Source: Physcomitrium patens
Lineage: Eukaryota > Streptophyta > Bryopsida > Funariales > Funariaceae
Direction of reading: 5' to 3'
NCBI RefSeq assembly: GCF_000002425.4
Contig: NC_037260.1
Location: 13,015,516 to 13,079,515 of the forward strand
Length of the DNA stretch: 64,000 nt
Shown piece by piece: positions 1 to 12,267 of this stretch; position 1 is the first letter of the stretch, and each line of letters opens with the position of its first letter. The notes beneath the pieces are model-generated. The model made no database searches and was not told the origin of the DNA. It saw only the letters and a program-made list of their open reading frames with translations. A program made the translations under genes and the position numbers.

Positions 1-3000
1 AGATGCTGATTTTCTTATCCGTTCCATCTATTTGATCACCAGGGAGCTTAGAAACGAGTCTGAGGCAACGAGGTTGGAGGCCTTGAGGTGGATTTCTGTG
101 CTATTGGAGAGACACCGAACAGAAGTAAGTTTATTGGCTCTGTCCCTTGAGGCAGAGACCATCATTGTTTTCTCGTTCATTGAGATCTAATTTCTATCAA
201 TAACTATTTTACACTTGAAGCCCATTTGCAGCGCAATTTCTCAGAGTTCCATCATTATGAGGTGATTAAAGGGTTCTCAATCAAGGGATTAGATGTTTAT
301 TATTAATAATTATTATTATCTCTCCAGTTTTATTTGAAGATTGGTGTCTAATATCTAAATCAATTCACAATATTCCAAATTACATTATCTTTGTTGTACT
401 GCAATAAAAACAAAATCGATCCAAGAATTAAATGTGGGGTTGATCCTCATGGTTCTTCTTATTCTTTATCCAACACCTCATAGCAAACTGGATTTGTCCT
501 GTAGCTCGTTGTCCTGGAGGCAAAGGACATGATCAAATGTCTATGACGCTTACACATTGCCCACATATGCTTGCCAGAACTTATTACCATCATGCAACAA
601 AACTTGTCATGTACTTAATACCTATTTTATACCCATTGTTTCATCTAACATTCAATGTGATATGGAAGTTGTTGGGAGTATGTTTGTTTTGAGGATTGGA
701 CGATGTCAAAAGTTGTCACTATGCTCGTCTTTCTTGTTGATCTGATGAAAATGCTCCATTTCTTGTGCAGGTTCTTTCATTTTTGGATGATATCTTTCCT
801 GCCTTGCTGAAAGCACTTTCTGATTCATCTGATGAAGTGGGTTCCTACTTTCCTTTGATGCGATTGGACGGTTGAGTCAGTTTCTAGCCATTTTTTCCCC
901 CGTTGTGGATCTTGGTAGTACTTTAAGTTCTCTTGAAATGAATTATGAGTTACTTGGCTTTCCCAGGTTGCCCTGCTTGTACTGGAAGTGCAAGCCTGCA
1001 TAGCTCGAGACCCTCAACATTTCCGACATCTTATGAAATTTCTTGTTCATCGGTTCAACTCTGAACATTCTCTTCTTGAAAGGTATTTTCAACATTGCAG
1101 TGCTTGTTAACTTATTCAAAATGATGTTAGAGTGAAGGAGTTGGACCTTGTATGCCTTATTCGTCTTGTGACTTATAAAGCTTGTATAATCTTTTGGATA
1201 TTATTCTTTCTTAGATTTATCCTGATGATTATTGGACTTGGATTATAAGTTATTTTGGAAGGATTTGATGCTGGGCTATTGCTACACTTAATAGCAAGTC
1301 AGTCGGTTAAAAGGCAGCGAGTACACCGAAACTTTCTTTAGGTTGGATGCGAAACTCTGATAGTAAACTCTCTGGCTATGTGCTTTTCAGGAGAGGTACA
1401 TTGGCATTAGGAAGGCTGTGCCAGTTGTTGGGTGCGGAACGAGTTTATCGAGAGTTGGCCACAATTTTGGAAGGAGAAGCGGACTTGGAGTTTGCAACTA
1501 TTATGGTTCAGGTGAGCTTTGGTTAGTAAATATTGTTGTGAAATTTTCGTGCATAACAACTTAAATACTAAGTGGTACATTCAAAATGGCAGCTTTAAAG
1601 CACACTGCTTCTAGGGCCTCAGGGTCTCTGTTGTATGAATTCACTGACGCAAATGTGCGCTGCAGGCACTTAATTTGATACTCTTGACCGCTCCAGAGCT
1701 GGCAGAGTTGAGAGGTCTACTGAAAGAGACTCTTTCAGCTCCAGGTGGACGGGATCTGTTTGTTGCCTTGTATTCATCTTGGTGTCACTCATCCATGGCG
1801 ACTGTTAGTCTCTGTTTGCTTGCCCAGGTACAGCCTTGATCTTCATTGTTTTAGACCAATCGATTGTTGTGATGTCAGTGAATGAGGAGAAACTCTCACA
1901 CTGACCACGTGGGCACCTCGCATATCCACCTGACTTCACGGTTTCTTTCGTTGGTTTGTGTTGTTTTACAGGCTTACCAACATGCGAGTTCTGTGATTCA
2001 ATCGCTTGGAGAGACAGACATTAGTGTAAATTTACTAGTACAAGTAGATAAGTTAGTGCGACTTTTAGAGACTCCTATCTTTGCATACTTGAGGTTGCAG
2101 GTACATCTTTCTCTTCATTGATTTCCAGTCTTTTAGTGATACAACATTATTTCTATGCAAGTTGGTGTTGTATTATCTAATCTCTAGCAAGTGATGAAGG
2201 TGTCGCAATTGAGTATTTGTTAACACTATCGTTGCAGTACTTTCGTTGAATATTAAATTGACTAACCATTTATTGCTAATTTTGTGGGTCATTGCTACTA
2301 GTTGTTAGAGCCAGGGCGTTATCCTCACCTCCTAAAAGCTCTTTATGGGCTTCTTATGCTTCTCCCGCAGGTACAAATGTCGAAGTGTCTATTTTCTTAC
2401 AGTTACTCTACACTTGGTGGTTAGTAAAGACAGTGCTCTGACATCATTTCTAGTCTTCCCTGTTTTGTTGACTTGGTTTCATGATATGTTCCAAGGACCT
2501 CGTGAAGGGTGGACTAACGAAACGTTTGGTATTTTTATCTTTGCCTTTTCCAGCAAAGCTCGGCATTCAAGATCTTGCGCACTAGACTGAAGACAGTTCC
2601 ATCACATTCATTTATGCACGCGCCTCATGGAACATTAATGCCTAGTGAATTCCCTGGTCTTAGCGCAATACGGAGAAGCGCTTCAGTTGGACCTTATGAC
2701 AAGATTTTATCTCATATTGCACCAATGCCAACTACTCTCAGCCTTCATGCTACTGAGGATGGAGAAAAGGTTGCAGATTCTGCTAGTAATGGAGGTGCAG
2801 GAATTAACTTCGCCGTACAGCTGAAACAGTTTGAGCATATGCAACAGCAACATCGAATGCACAGAGTGGTTGATAGTAATTTAAAACCTCCTCGCAGGCC
2901 TCCAATTGTCTCAAATCAGGTATCAGTTTGTACTTCCAAATTTTACATCGATCCCTGTGGGATTATCATGGGAATTGTTTGTTGAATTCACGTGGATGTC

Positions 3001-3225
3001 CAGAGCTGGTTCTTAGGTAACAGCTGTCAGAGGAAGTGAAGAGCTTCATGTTCATTTTTTTTGATATGCAACTCAGAATCGCCATGTTTGTTGATGACAT
3101 GGTATCATTGAGTGGTGTTTCAGAATGGACAAAGAGCTGAGGATCGACCAGATTCACAATTTCCAAGAGGGTTTGCCTCTGAAGCACGTGTTCCACCACA
3201 GTCTCCACGGTCTCCATGGAGCTAA
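1..3225 (+). CDS. VAC14: VAC14 homologue, C-terminal nine exons (5' part outside window)
   Basis: Scaffold of the FAB1/PIKfyve-VAC14-FIG4 complex that makes phosphatidylinositol 3,5-bisphosphate on endosomal and vacuolar membranes. Exons read by GT-AG junctions: 2-124, 771-836, 967-1082, 1391-1511, 1666-1827, 1972-2100, 2302-2370, 2554-2919, 3124-3225; all phases agree, giving 417 residues and a TAA stop. Family landmarks include ATRLEALRWISVLLERHRTE in exon 1, FRHLMKFLVHRFN, ERVYRELATILEGE, and the highly conserved block spanning exons 6-8 (LETPIFAYLRLQ, LLEPGRYPHLLKALYGLLML, AFKILRTRLKTVPSHSF), which is the Fig4-binding C-terminal domain of helical HEAT-like repeats. Plant VAC14 proteins are usually a little over 700 residues, so roughly 300 N-terminal residues lie upstream. 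No disabling change is seen, so the visible part looks functional. The tail after about residue 300 of this fragment is low-complexity and poorly conserved, as usual in the family. Confidence 0.95.
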
Positions 3226-4240
3226 TGCTGATCTCATGCTATGTATCTGCCTGCACTATATTCAACCCAATTTAAAGATATAAAAGGAGAATGCAATTTG
3301 CTTTCTTTTTGCATTTTGTTTATATTGGATTGGCCACATCTCCCTCATGCACTAAATTTCATGCAGGGATAGCCTTCTGACCCGATGATTGCTCTTTTCG
3401 AGGCTCTACGGCTTTGAGGGGGATTCAAAGCTTTACGATATTCACTAGGTGATTGATATTGGACCAGTTTTGGAGCTGGAGGAATAAGATTTGTTCAGAT
3501 ATACGGCTACAGCTGCTAACCCCACAGTGGGTCTAGAACTCAGCTGGGGTTTGATGTGATATAGAATGAAGGGTGTTCACCCTGTTATTCTCCAGATGGA
3601 GTTTGTGGACATTGTTTCTGATCCACGCTTGTAAGCAAACACTAGGCATTGTGCAGTGTAACATCGTATGGAGTGATGTGAAAGCTCCTGGTTCGAGTTT
3701 GTTTCTTCTTCCACTTCATTCATCTGGTTACGTAGATCACCTTTTAGGTTTCTCGACTGTTGGTAATGTATAGTTTCGATGTATGTGCTTCGGTCATATC
3801 TATTACAATTAGAGCAGTTTTGAGCAGATCCAAGTGCTCCTCAAACTATATCCAAAGATTTTCAATTTGTTCACAAGTGTCAAATCCCTGTTTTGGAAGC
3901 ATGTCCTCTCTGTTCTGGTGATACTGTTAAGCCCTCTCCAATCGAAAATATATTTTTACACTTAATCAAGTATTCTGAGTAACAATCATATTTTGTGATT
4001 TATTAATGAAGGTCATTTAACGTTGAAAAATGTATTTTAAAACATTATAATTTCAGAAACGGGACACACAAAGAGATTAGTTAGCCCATGTCAAAGTTTT
4101 CGTTTCTGGATATCGTAACTTCAAATGTGTAATTCTGCATATTTATCGACTACGACATTATTAAATGAGCATTACACATGACCCTAAACTTGATTACAAA
4201 AAAAAAAAATAAAAATAAAAAACAACTTGTTCAATGTTTT
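3226..4240. other. VAC14 3' UTR and downstream spacer
   Basis: No gene is supported here. The first several hundred bases have host-like composition and are probably 3' UTR. After about 3950 the sequence becomes AT-rich and includes an A-rich run near 4198-4222. The spacer ends where the first copia LTR fragment begins; the exact border is not visible. Confidence 0.5.
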
Positions 4241-4447
4241 GTTTATCAGGATATTTTGACTACCACGATAAAAAATGGAACAGCAAGGATTAAGTCAATG
4301 CCATGTGAATGGGATTACTGATGAAATACATCCCTTGTCCTACTTTGTATAAGTAGATTGGACTCTTGATATACTGCACTTCTTTTGATTCAATAAAGCT
4401 CAATCTCTTTGATCTTGAAAGCATGTTGCGATCATCTGATTGCATCA

Positions 4448-4459
4448 TGGTATCAGAGC
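4448..4459 (+). promoter_or_regulatory. Primer-binding site of Copia-1
   Basis: TGGTATCAGAGC is the standard plant copia primer site, complementary to the 3' end of initiator methionine tRNA. It sits directly after the LTR end ATCA, which fixes the 5' LTR boundary at 4447. Confidence 0.85.
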
Positions 4460-7400
4460 AGACTTAGATTCTCTTCACTTTGCTCTTGCACTTGTTCTTC
4501 CCTTGCTTGGTAATCCACTATCTTCAGTTATTCTATCTCCATCTTTTATTTTTTATGATGGAGTTTGCCATGTTAGATCACATTTTGGAGAACAGAAAGT
4601 TGTAGGGCGTCACCAATTACACCATCCAGGCATACAAGCTTTGGACTCTTCTTTAAGACAAACGTCTTTAGAATGTTGTCGATTTTTCCAACGTCCCAAC
4701 CATAGAGTCTTCTTCAATGAGTTCTCTTCACTTAAAGAAAATGACGAAGGATACTATACATGGTTCTCCTTCTTTATCTGCCCCTATATCAAGCTCTGTT
4801 CTTATAGAACAATAATACAAGACAATAAGAATTATTGTCTCAATGGTAAAAGACTCTATCTTATCTCATATTATGCATATTACAAATCCTAGAAAAATCT
4901 AGACAAAATTGAGAGACTTGTATCAATCAAATTCCATGAATTAAAGAGTCTTTCTCAAATTTCTATTATACAAAATAAGTATGCTAGACAAAGAAGATAT
5001 AGAATAACATTTTATAACTATCAACAACCTCATTGGAAAACTTGCAAACATTGGAGTTTTAATAGTAGATGAACTTCTTGATAGAGTCTTGACTAACTTA
5101 TCTTTAAGTTAGAATACCTTTCATCAAATGATATTTAGTAGAGACCATATTTTGTCTTTCAATGAACTTAAGAATCTCCTCTTACAAGAATATGCTCTTA
5201 GAATTATAAATTGCAAAAGAACTGAAGTAGAAGAAGCCTTATCAACTCAACACAAGATACTCTATATATCTAAATCTAACCTTCATGGAAATCAAATCTA
5301 TATAAGAAGACATTGTAATTCATCAAGTGGACACTCGTTCAATAGAAACTATCAACAATTACAATTTTTATGACAACATCATTGACAATATGACAAAAAA
5401 ACATAAAATAGATTTAAAAAAGGTACTTGCAATGAATGCAAGAGTTCTTTCCATTGGATAGATAAATGTGAACTAAAATAACTTTGTATCAAGGTTTGCA
5501 AGGTAGAAACTAGAAGTAGATCAAATTCGTCTTGATGGTATTCAAATTACTTTGCCAACATTGTCAAATTACCTTTACTTCATAGATCCTTTGAAGAAGC
5601 TATACTTACTAAAATACTTGAAGTATGTGCAGCAAAAGCCTTGAACGAATTTCTCTAATGGATGTTAGACTTTGGAGTTAATACACATGTAACATACAAC
5701 TTAGACTTATTGTCTACTGTAAAGTCTACTTCTCTATCTAATATAATTATTGTTGGTGGAAAAATTCTACCTATTACAACCAAAAGAACTGCATACCTTA
5801 GAAATAATAAATATTTGAATCACATTCTTTATATATCTAATATAGTCAAAAATTTGTTATCAATTGACAAACTTGAAGACTTAGGCTACTATATAATTTT
5901 TGATTTAAAGGAATGTTGGATATTTAGGATATCCTTTCTAAACAAAATGTGGTTCATAAAAACAAGAAGATTTCAAATCAAATTATTTATCTTGATTAAC
6001 ATCAAACCAACAAAATTATTTTAAGATCTTTCTATCAATACTATCAACTATTCCAAATTAGATATTACAAGACTATGGCACAAAAGAACTACCTATCTCA
6101 ACTTTCAATCATTCTATAACCTTTTACATAGAGAAATGGCTATAGAAATTCCTATTTTATATCTTCTAAAATCATTATGTGAAGCTTATGTCATTAGAAA
6201 ACATCATTGACATTTAATTCTACAATCCAATTTGATTCCTACAAGAAAACCATTCCAATTAGTACATTCAAACTTATGTGAAATATTACCTATACAATCT
6301 CTCTCTAATTCTAATTACTTCTTAATTTTTATTGATGACTCCTCTAAATGATCTAGATCTAATTTTTCATTTATAAGAGTGAAGTATTTAAAACTTTCAA
6401 GAGATTTAAAATAATAATTGAAAAAGAAACAAACTACAAACTATCATATCTAACAAGTGACTATAGATGAAAATAATTGTTAAAAGAATTTATCTCCTTT
6501 TGTTCTCAACTTGGCATTTGATGCCAATTAAATACAATACAAATATCTCAAAAAAATACATTGTTGAAAGAAAGAGTAGATACTTGTATAAAACAATGAA
6601 AATTCTTTTATTTAATTATTACAAATAATCTTATCTATGGAAAGATGTAGCTTATACATCAAATTATATCTCGAATAGAATTCTATATTAAGCTTTATAT
6701 AAATCTATTCTATTCTATTTTTTTTGAAGTTAAAAACCTAATTTCTTTTAGTTACAAGTATTTGGTTGTACAGTCTATTATCATTATCTAAGTGGAAATA
6801 AGTTATAACCCAAAGTTCAAAAATCTATAGTAGTTGGCTATAACAATAATTCTAAAGCCTATAGGTGCTTTAATTATACTACTAATAAAATTTTTATTTT
6901 AAAAGATGTTAAATTTGATGAAGATAATATAGGAATTTCATCCATTACATCCTCTATAACCTCTTGCAATGATATCTTTTGCTCATTTTTTGATTAAAAG
7001 GCAAGTATTTCATGCCAAGAAAAACAAACAAATTCAATCACTTCTTTTATGATCCTATTGAAACTCTATCTTCGCTCAAAATGGATATTTAATATTAAAC
7101 CTAACATGAAGAATAAATTGCTAAAGAAGAAGGCACGTCTTGTTGCTTGTGGATTTGAATAAGAATATAGAATCAACTTCAACAAAGTCTTTCCTCTTAT
7201 GATATAATGATCTACAATTAAATATTTAGCAGCTAGAGCTATTTTAAAAAATCATCATATTAATCACTTAGATGTTCAAATTACTTTCTTATATAAAAAT
7301 TTTCTTGATGAAGTCTACATATCGTCAATATATATATATATATATATATATATCTATATTTGCTCCAATAATTATCTATATGATTATATAGAAGTAGATA

Positions 7401-9186
7401 AAAATAAATTAATTTTATAATATCTTCTAAAAAAGCTTATTAAAAGCTTTATGGACGCTATGTTGACTTTACATGTATTTTTAGTTGATTGATAGGTTAG
7501 AAACTTGATCAACAATTTATTCACATGCCACATGTGTTGATAGCTTGTGAAATAAGCTAATTATGTGACATTCATATAAAAAACTTGCCTTGCAAGTTAA
7601 GATATATGTCATGCAAAGTTAATACGTTTTGGAGGTCTTATAGAATATCTCCACCTAGCTCCTAAGTAGATAGTATATATAAAAGGAAGAGTGAAGCCTT
7701 CTTTACTCTTGCCAATTCTTTTCTTGCTTCTAATTAATTTCAAGAAGTCACTAGTTTTCTTATCTTTTGGGAATAATCATTTTAATTTCTTTTTAATATA
7801 CATACTTCTTCATTTTTATTTTTTCATACTTCTTTGAAAAAGTCTTATTTATTTATTTTCTTTCATCAAATTTTTATTCTTGAAAAATTAATAAAAATAA
7901 ACTTATAATATCAAAGCTTTTTCTTTTTTTGATTAAAAGTAGATTATCTTTTTTTCTTAATAAGATATATGTGTACTAAAAATTTTGGATTATTCTTTTC
8001 TATATTGATATTATTTTTAGTATTTTTTTAATTTTTAAGTTATTTTTTTTACTTGTCTTAAACAATATTAGACATCTCTTTTTCTCTAAGTGTTATTATG
8101 GCAAAGCTTGTCAAAATGAAGAGTGCAATGGCTCAAATGTAAGAATAATTGAAAAAATTAATGCTTGTGATGCATCAATTCAATTTACTACGACAATAAG
8201 GAATAAGAATGATAGAAAGTGGAAATATAAAAATGACTAAAGCGGCTTCAACATTTGTACTAAATCATATTACTTTTCTTATAGTAGAATATCATTTAAG
8301 TACTAGAGAACCAATAATAGCCTTACTTGAGAAGTTTGATGATACAAGATCAAAGTTTTAAGGATTCATTAATTAAGTACAATTAGTAATTAAACTTCAA
8401 TTCCAAAGCTATCAAACTCTATGATCACAAGTAAGGTTTATTAAAACACTACTTTTTGATTTTACATTGTTGTATTGTGATATGATTATATGATAAAAAT
8501 ATAATCAAAAATAAATTTTTAATTGATATCTACTCATTTTGATTCAATAGTAGTTTAAGATATTTAAACATGAATTTTATAAATGCTTCTTAGTTTATTT
8601 TCTTGTCTTGATAGCTAGTAGATTGAAAGTTGATTAATGATTTTATCTTCTAGGTTGTAGAAACTCTTTTACCACCTTAGAAAGGCCATAAATTGATAAA
8701 ATCAGATTTAAAGATGTAAATAATTAGCATGGTTGATACTAAGATTAATTTGAGGGTAGGATTGGGCTAAAAATTCCCTAGGATAGATTAGATTGATACG
8801 TGAGGGTCGACTATTTGTGAAATAGGATCAAAATCAAACCTCTAGCCATTAAAATAATTGTTTAGGATAAAATAGAGAAATATTTGAAGATTATCAATTA
8901 GAATTTGATAGCTAGCTTTAAGCTAATTCTAAAAGTATAAGGCTTATTTTCAAAGAGTTTGAAATAACTTTATAATTATTATCCAGAATTAGAATTTATA
9001 TTGATGATTTGGAATATATGCAATACAATTACAGCTAGTACTGTTGGCTAGTTTGTGTAATTGGTGTCACATATACAATTCAAAATTTGTTAATACTTGG
9101 TTGATTGGATGTGCTAAGTATATGTAATTTTTTTTTATTAATCTAACAATATAATTGGAAGATATCTAAGTTTTGGTACAAGTCGG

Positions 9187-12100
9187 TGTCGTATTACATG
9201 ATATCTTGCTTAAGAACACACTGGGTGTCTAGCTGTGGAAGATAAAACAATGTTTTTCAAGTATCCAGGAAGGTTAGTGGGTTTCAACCATCTAAATACA
9301 AACTATTTTGGATTTCAATGTAAAAGCTTAATCCCAATACAAAGTGCTTAGAAACACTATTTTTAATAACTTCAAGATATTATAAGCACAAAGTCTTTTG
9401 TTATTTCTTAGTTTTTATTTTTATTTTTTTATTTTTTTATTTTATTTTTATTTTTATTTTTATTTTATTTTTAACCCTAACTCTAGACAACGAGCTTCAG
9501 TAAGTTGTAATTCTCAATCTGACTGTTCGATTGTTGTAAATTTCTACCACTAGTGTCTTTGCAAGCCTTCTAAATGCTTAAGAATTTTCAATCTAATCTA
9601 ACTTATAGGTTGCAAGAAAATACTGTTAATCTACACTGATGTATCTTGACCACCGCCTAGAAGTCCTCAACTTACCACGCCAAAAGTCACCTTATTCTAG
9701 CAGGTAGAACTCTAGATATTACAAAAATCCTAAACAACCCTAATTTGCTAACTTCCGATACCTCTTTACACTAATGGTCAAATATCTTCTATCTATTTCG
9801 TCAGATTAACACAAACTTTTGTATGCACTCAGCATACTCAATTCTGTAGACACCTCTAAATTTCAACTGCAAAAGTTTCTCTAATTTCACAAAATAGTCA
9901 AGAGTACCAGCCGTTACTTTATTACAAAAAATCCAATTCACCAATACAAACACTAACTTTTAGCAATGATTGCAAAAGTCCTCCCCAAATCCTATGAACC
10001 CAATTCTACACCTTTCGAAGGAGCTTGAAGCTAGCTCTCCGACCCAAAAATCTTAATCTCCAAATTGCCTCTTTCCTTATCCTCCCCTCTCTTTTATCTC
10101 CGTGTGGTCCCCCTTTTTTTCTGCTGTTGTGTTGTGACACGACTATATGGTGAAAATATGACAAAAAAATGATATTTTAATTAATATTCTATTATCATGG
10201 TTCAACAAGCATTCAATATATTTTACAAGGCTTTTATAAAAGCCTCTAATCCTATTTTCTTCACTTAATAGCTAGTAGATAAAAACTAGTTAGTAATTTT
10301 ACCTTCTAGGCTGTAGTAACTTTTTTATTGCCTTAGAAAGGCCATAAAATGGTAAAGAAAGGATAAAAAGGATAATTTATTAGCATGGTTGATACTAGGG
10401 TTAAGTTGAAGGTAGGATCGGGCTATAAAACCACTAGGATAGATTAGATTGATATCCGGGGGTCGGCCGGATATGAGACAGGGTCGAAATCCGACCTCCA
10501 ACCACTAAAACGGCCGCCTAGGGCAAAATACGGGGGTTTTTTTCAGATCGGGTTTTTGGATCGAAGAGCTAGCTTCAAGCTCTTTTCAAGGTCACTAGTT
10601 CGGTTTCATTAGGGTTTGTGAGGGGAGAGAAATCGCTGTTCAAAGTCAATGTTTATTTTGGTGTTTTGGATTTTATATAAAACATTGATGGTTTGCATTC
10701 TCAATTGGTTTGTGCAAGTCGTGTAGCATCTATGGGTCAAAATTTGGTATTGTCTAGATAGTTGGGTGTGCTAAGTGTATACAAAAATTTGTGTTAATCT
10801 AACGATGCAATCAAGAGATATCTGGGTTTTAGTACAAAGGGTTGTCGGAAGTTGGCAGTCTAGGGTTGGATAGGGTTTCTGTGATATCTGAAGATCTACT
10901 AGTTGGATCGACGTAATTTTTGGCTTGGTAATAGAAGATTTGGAGATCAAGGGGCTATTCAATTTTGAGCTGGAGTTAATGGTTGACAAAGGAGAAATCA
11001 CTTCTGGAGTTTCTACATCAAATTTTAAGGTTGCGGCCGAGTGTCATCAATGCGGTTTTTGGGCGTTTTCTTGCAATCTGTAAGTTGGGTTGGGCTGAAA
11101 TTTTTTGAGCATATAGAAGGCTTATACTGGTATTTGGGTGCAAAATTTGACACTAAGTGGATGGTTGGATCAAAAGTTAAAGCTTGTCAAAGCTCACTGG
11201 CTAGGGTTAGGACTTGTTAAGAAAAACAAAAACAACTTAATTATAAAAGAAATAAAGCAATTGGAATATTGTATGGTTAAAATGACTATGAGGAGTGTTT
11301 TTAAATACTTGAAAATTGATATTTCAATTATATTCTTCATACATGGATAAAATCTATTAGGGTTTCTTTGTTATTTACAAAAACAACTATACCTTCCACA
11401 ACCAGATACCCAATGTATTCCCGAACAAGACAACACGTAATACAACACCGCCTTGGACTCCGAATTGGAACAGCCGATGGCGCCTCCCCGGAATTCCTGT
11501 TTCTAAGAGGATCTTTCCATGGAAAAGACGTTTCCTTTGAAATGGCATAGAAAATAGAACAACTTGAAATATAACCGAAGCCTCCGTATTCGAGACCTCA
11601 TTGGATTGCCCAACCAAGTCAGGTCTCATATTAGGTAAGAGGCCCATATCAGGACTTGGATTGGATGTCCCTGTAATTGGGTCAAATTGGCCCTTTACAT
11701 CAAACTCACCCGAATATTGAATTGGTCCTTTTCTCTTTTGTCGATTCCTGGTAAGAACGGCTCGGACTCATTCCACCCGAATTACGAGAGAATCTTGAGG
11801 ACCTTGATTTATCTCCTCAATTTTTCCTTGGCTTTGCATCTAGTGATCCCGTTTATTGAAATTGGACAGAGCATTACATTGCTGATAAGTATGCCTTGAC
11901 TGCTTGCAATTCCTTCACACTGGCGCATAATCATCACTGGTTTTGAGATTAGAACATTCACTGACATAATGTCCAACCTGTTTGCAACGAAAACAACGAA
12001 GTGGTCTTCTTGCACTCCCATCATGCATATTCGGTGTCTCCACCGATATATACCTACTAGGCTTGTTCTATATAGGGTTGAAAAATGATCCTGGTTATCT

Positions 12101-12267
12101 TGTTGGTATAGAGGGTACTTGTTTTGATAATGTCGGTGGGGTGACATTAACTGACCTTGAATATTGGCACTAGAATTGGCCATTGTTTCTAACATCCAAG
12201 ATGACTAAATATTAATAATATATTTTTTATTTATATTTTCACCATATAGTCGTGTTACAACTCGACA
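9187..12267 (-). repeat. 3' LTR of Gypsy-C (interrupted by LTR-B')
   Basis: Pairs with 18012-19756. It contains a TTTTA-rich low-complexity tract (about 9410-9470), also present in the partner at about 18233-18290. The 11448-12267 part carries zinc-knuckle-like coding sequence on the minus strand (see findings). Confidence 0.85.
10125..11447 (+). mobile_element. Solo LTR-B' inside the 3' LTR of Gypsy-C (fossil)
   Basis: A 1323-bp segment interrupts the LTR of element C; the partner LTR runs straight through the same point near 18935-18940. It begins TGTTGTGTTGTGACACGAC and ends GTAATACAACA. Flanking tetramers CTGC and CCGC look like a slightly decayed target duplication. It is the most recent layer visible at this spot. 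Its first bases resemble the first bases of the element C LTR in transcription orientation, so B and C are related families. Confidence 0.8.

Noticed and set aside
2966-3217. 83-codon minus-strand frame over the last VAC14 exon
   Set aside because: Antisense shadow of the VAC14 terminal exon.
11809-12195. 128-codon open frame in the LTR as an independent host gene
   Set aside because: The same frame occurs in the partner LTR at 19298-19684, so it is element sequence; the knuckle motif lies in another phase.
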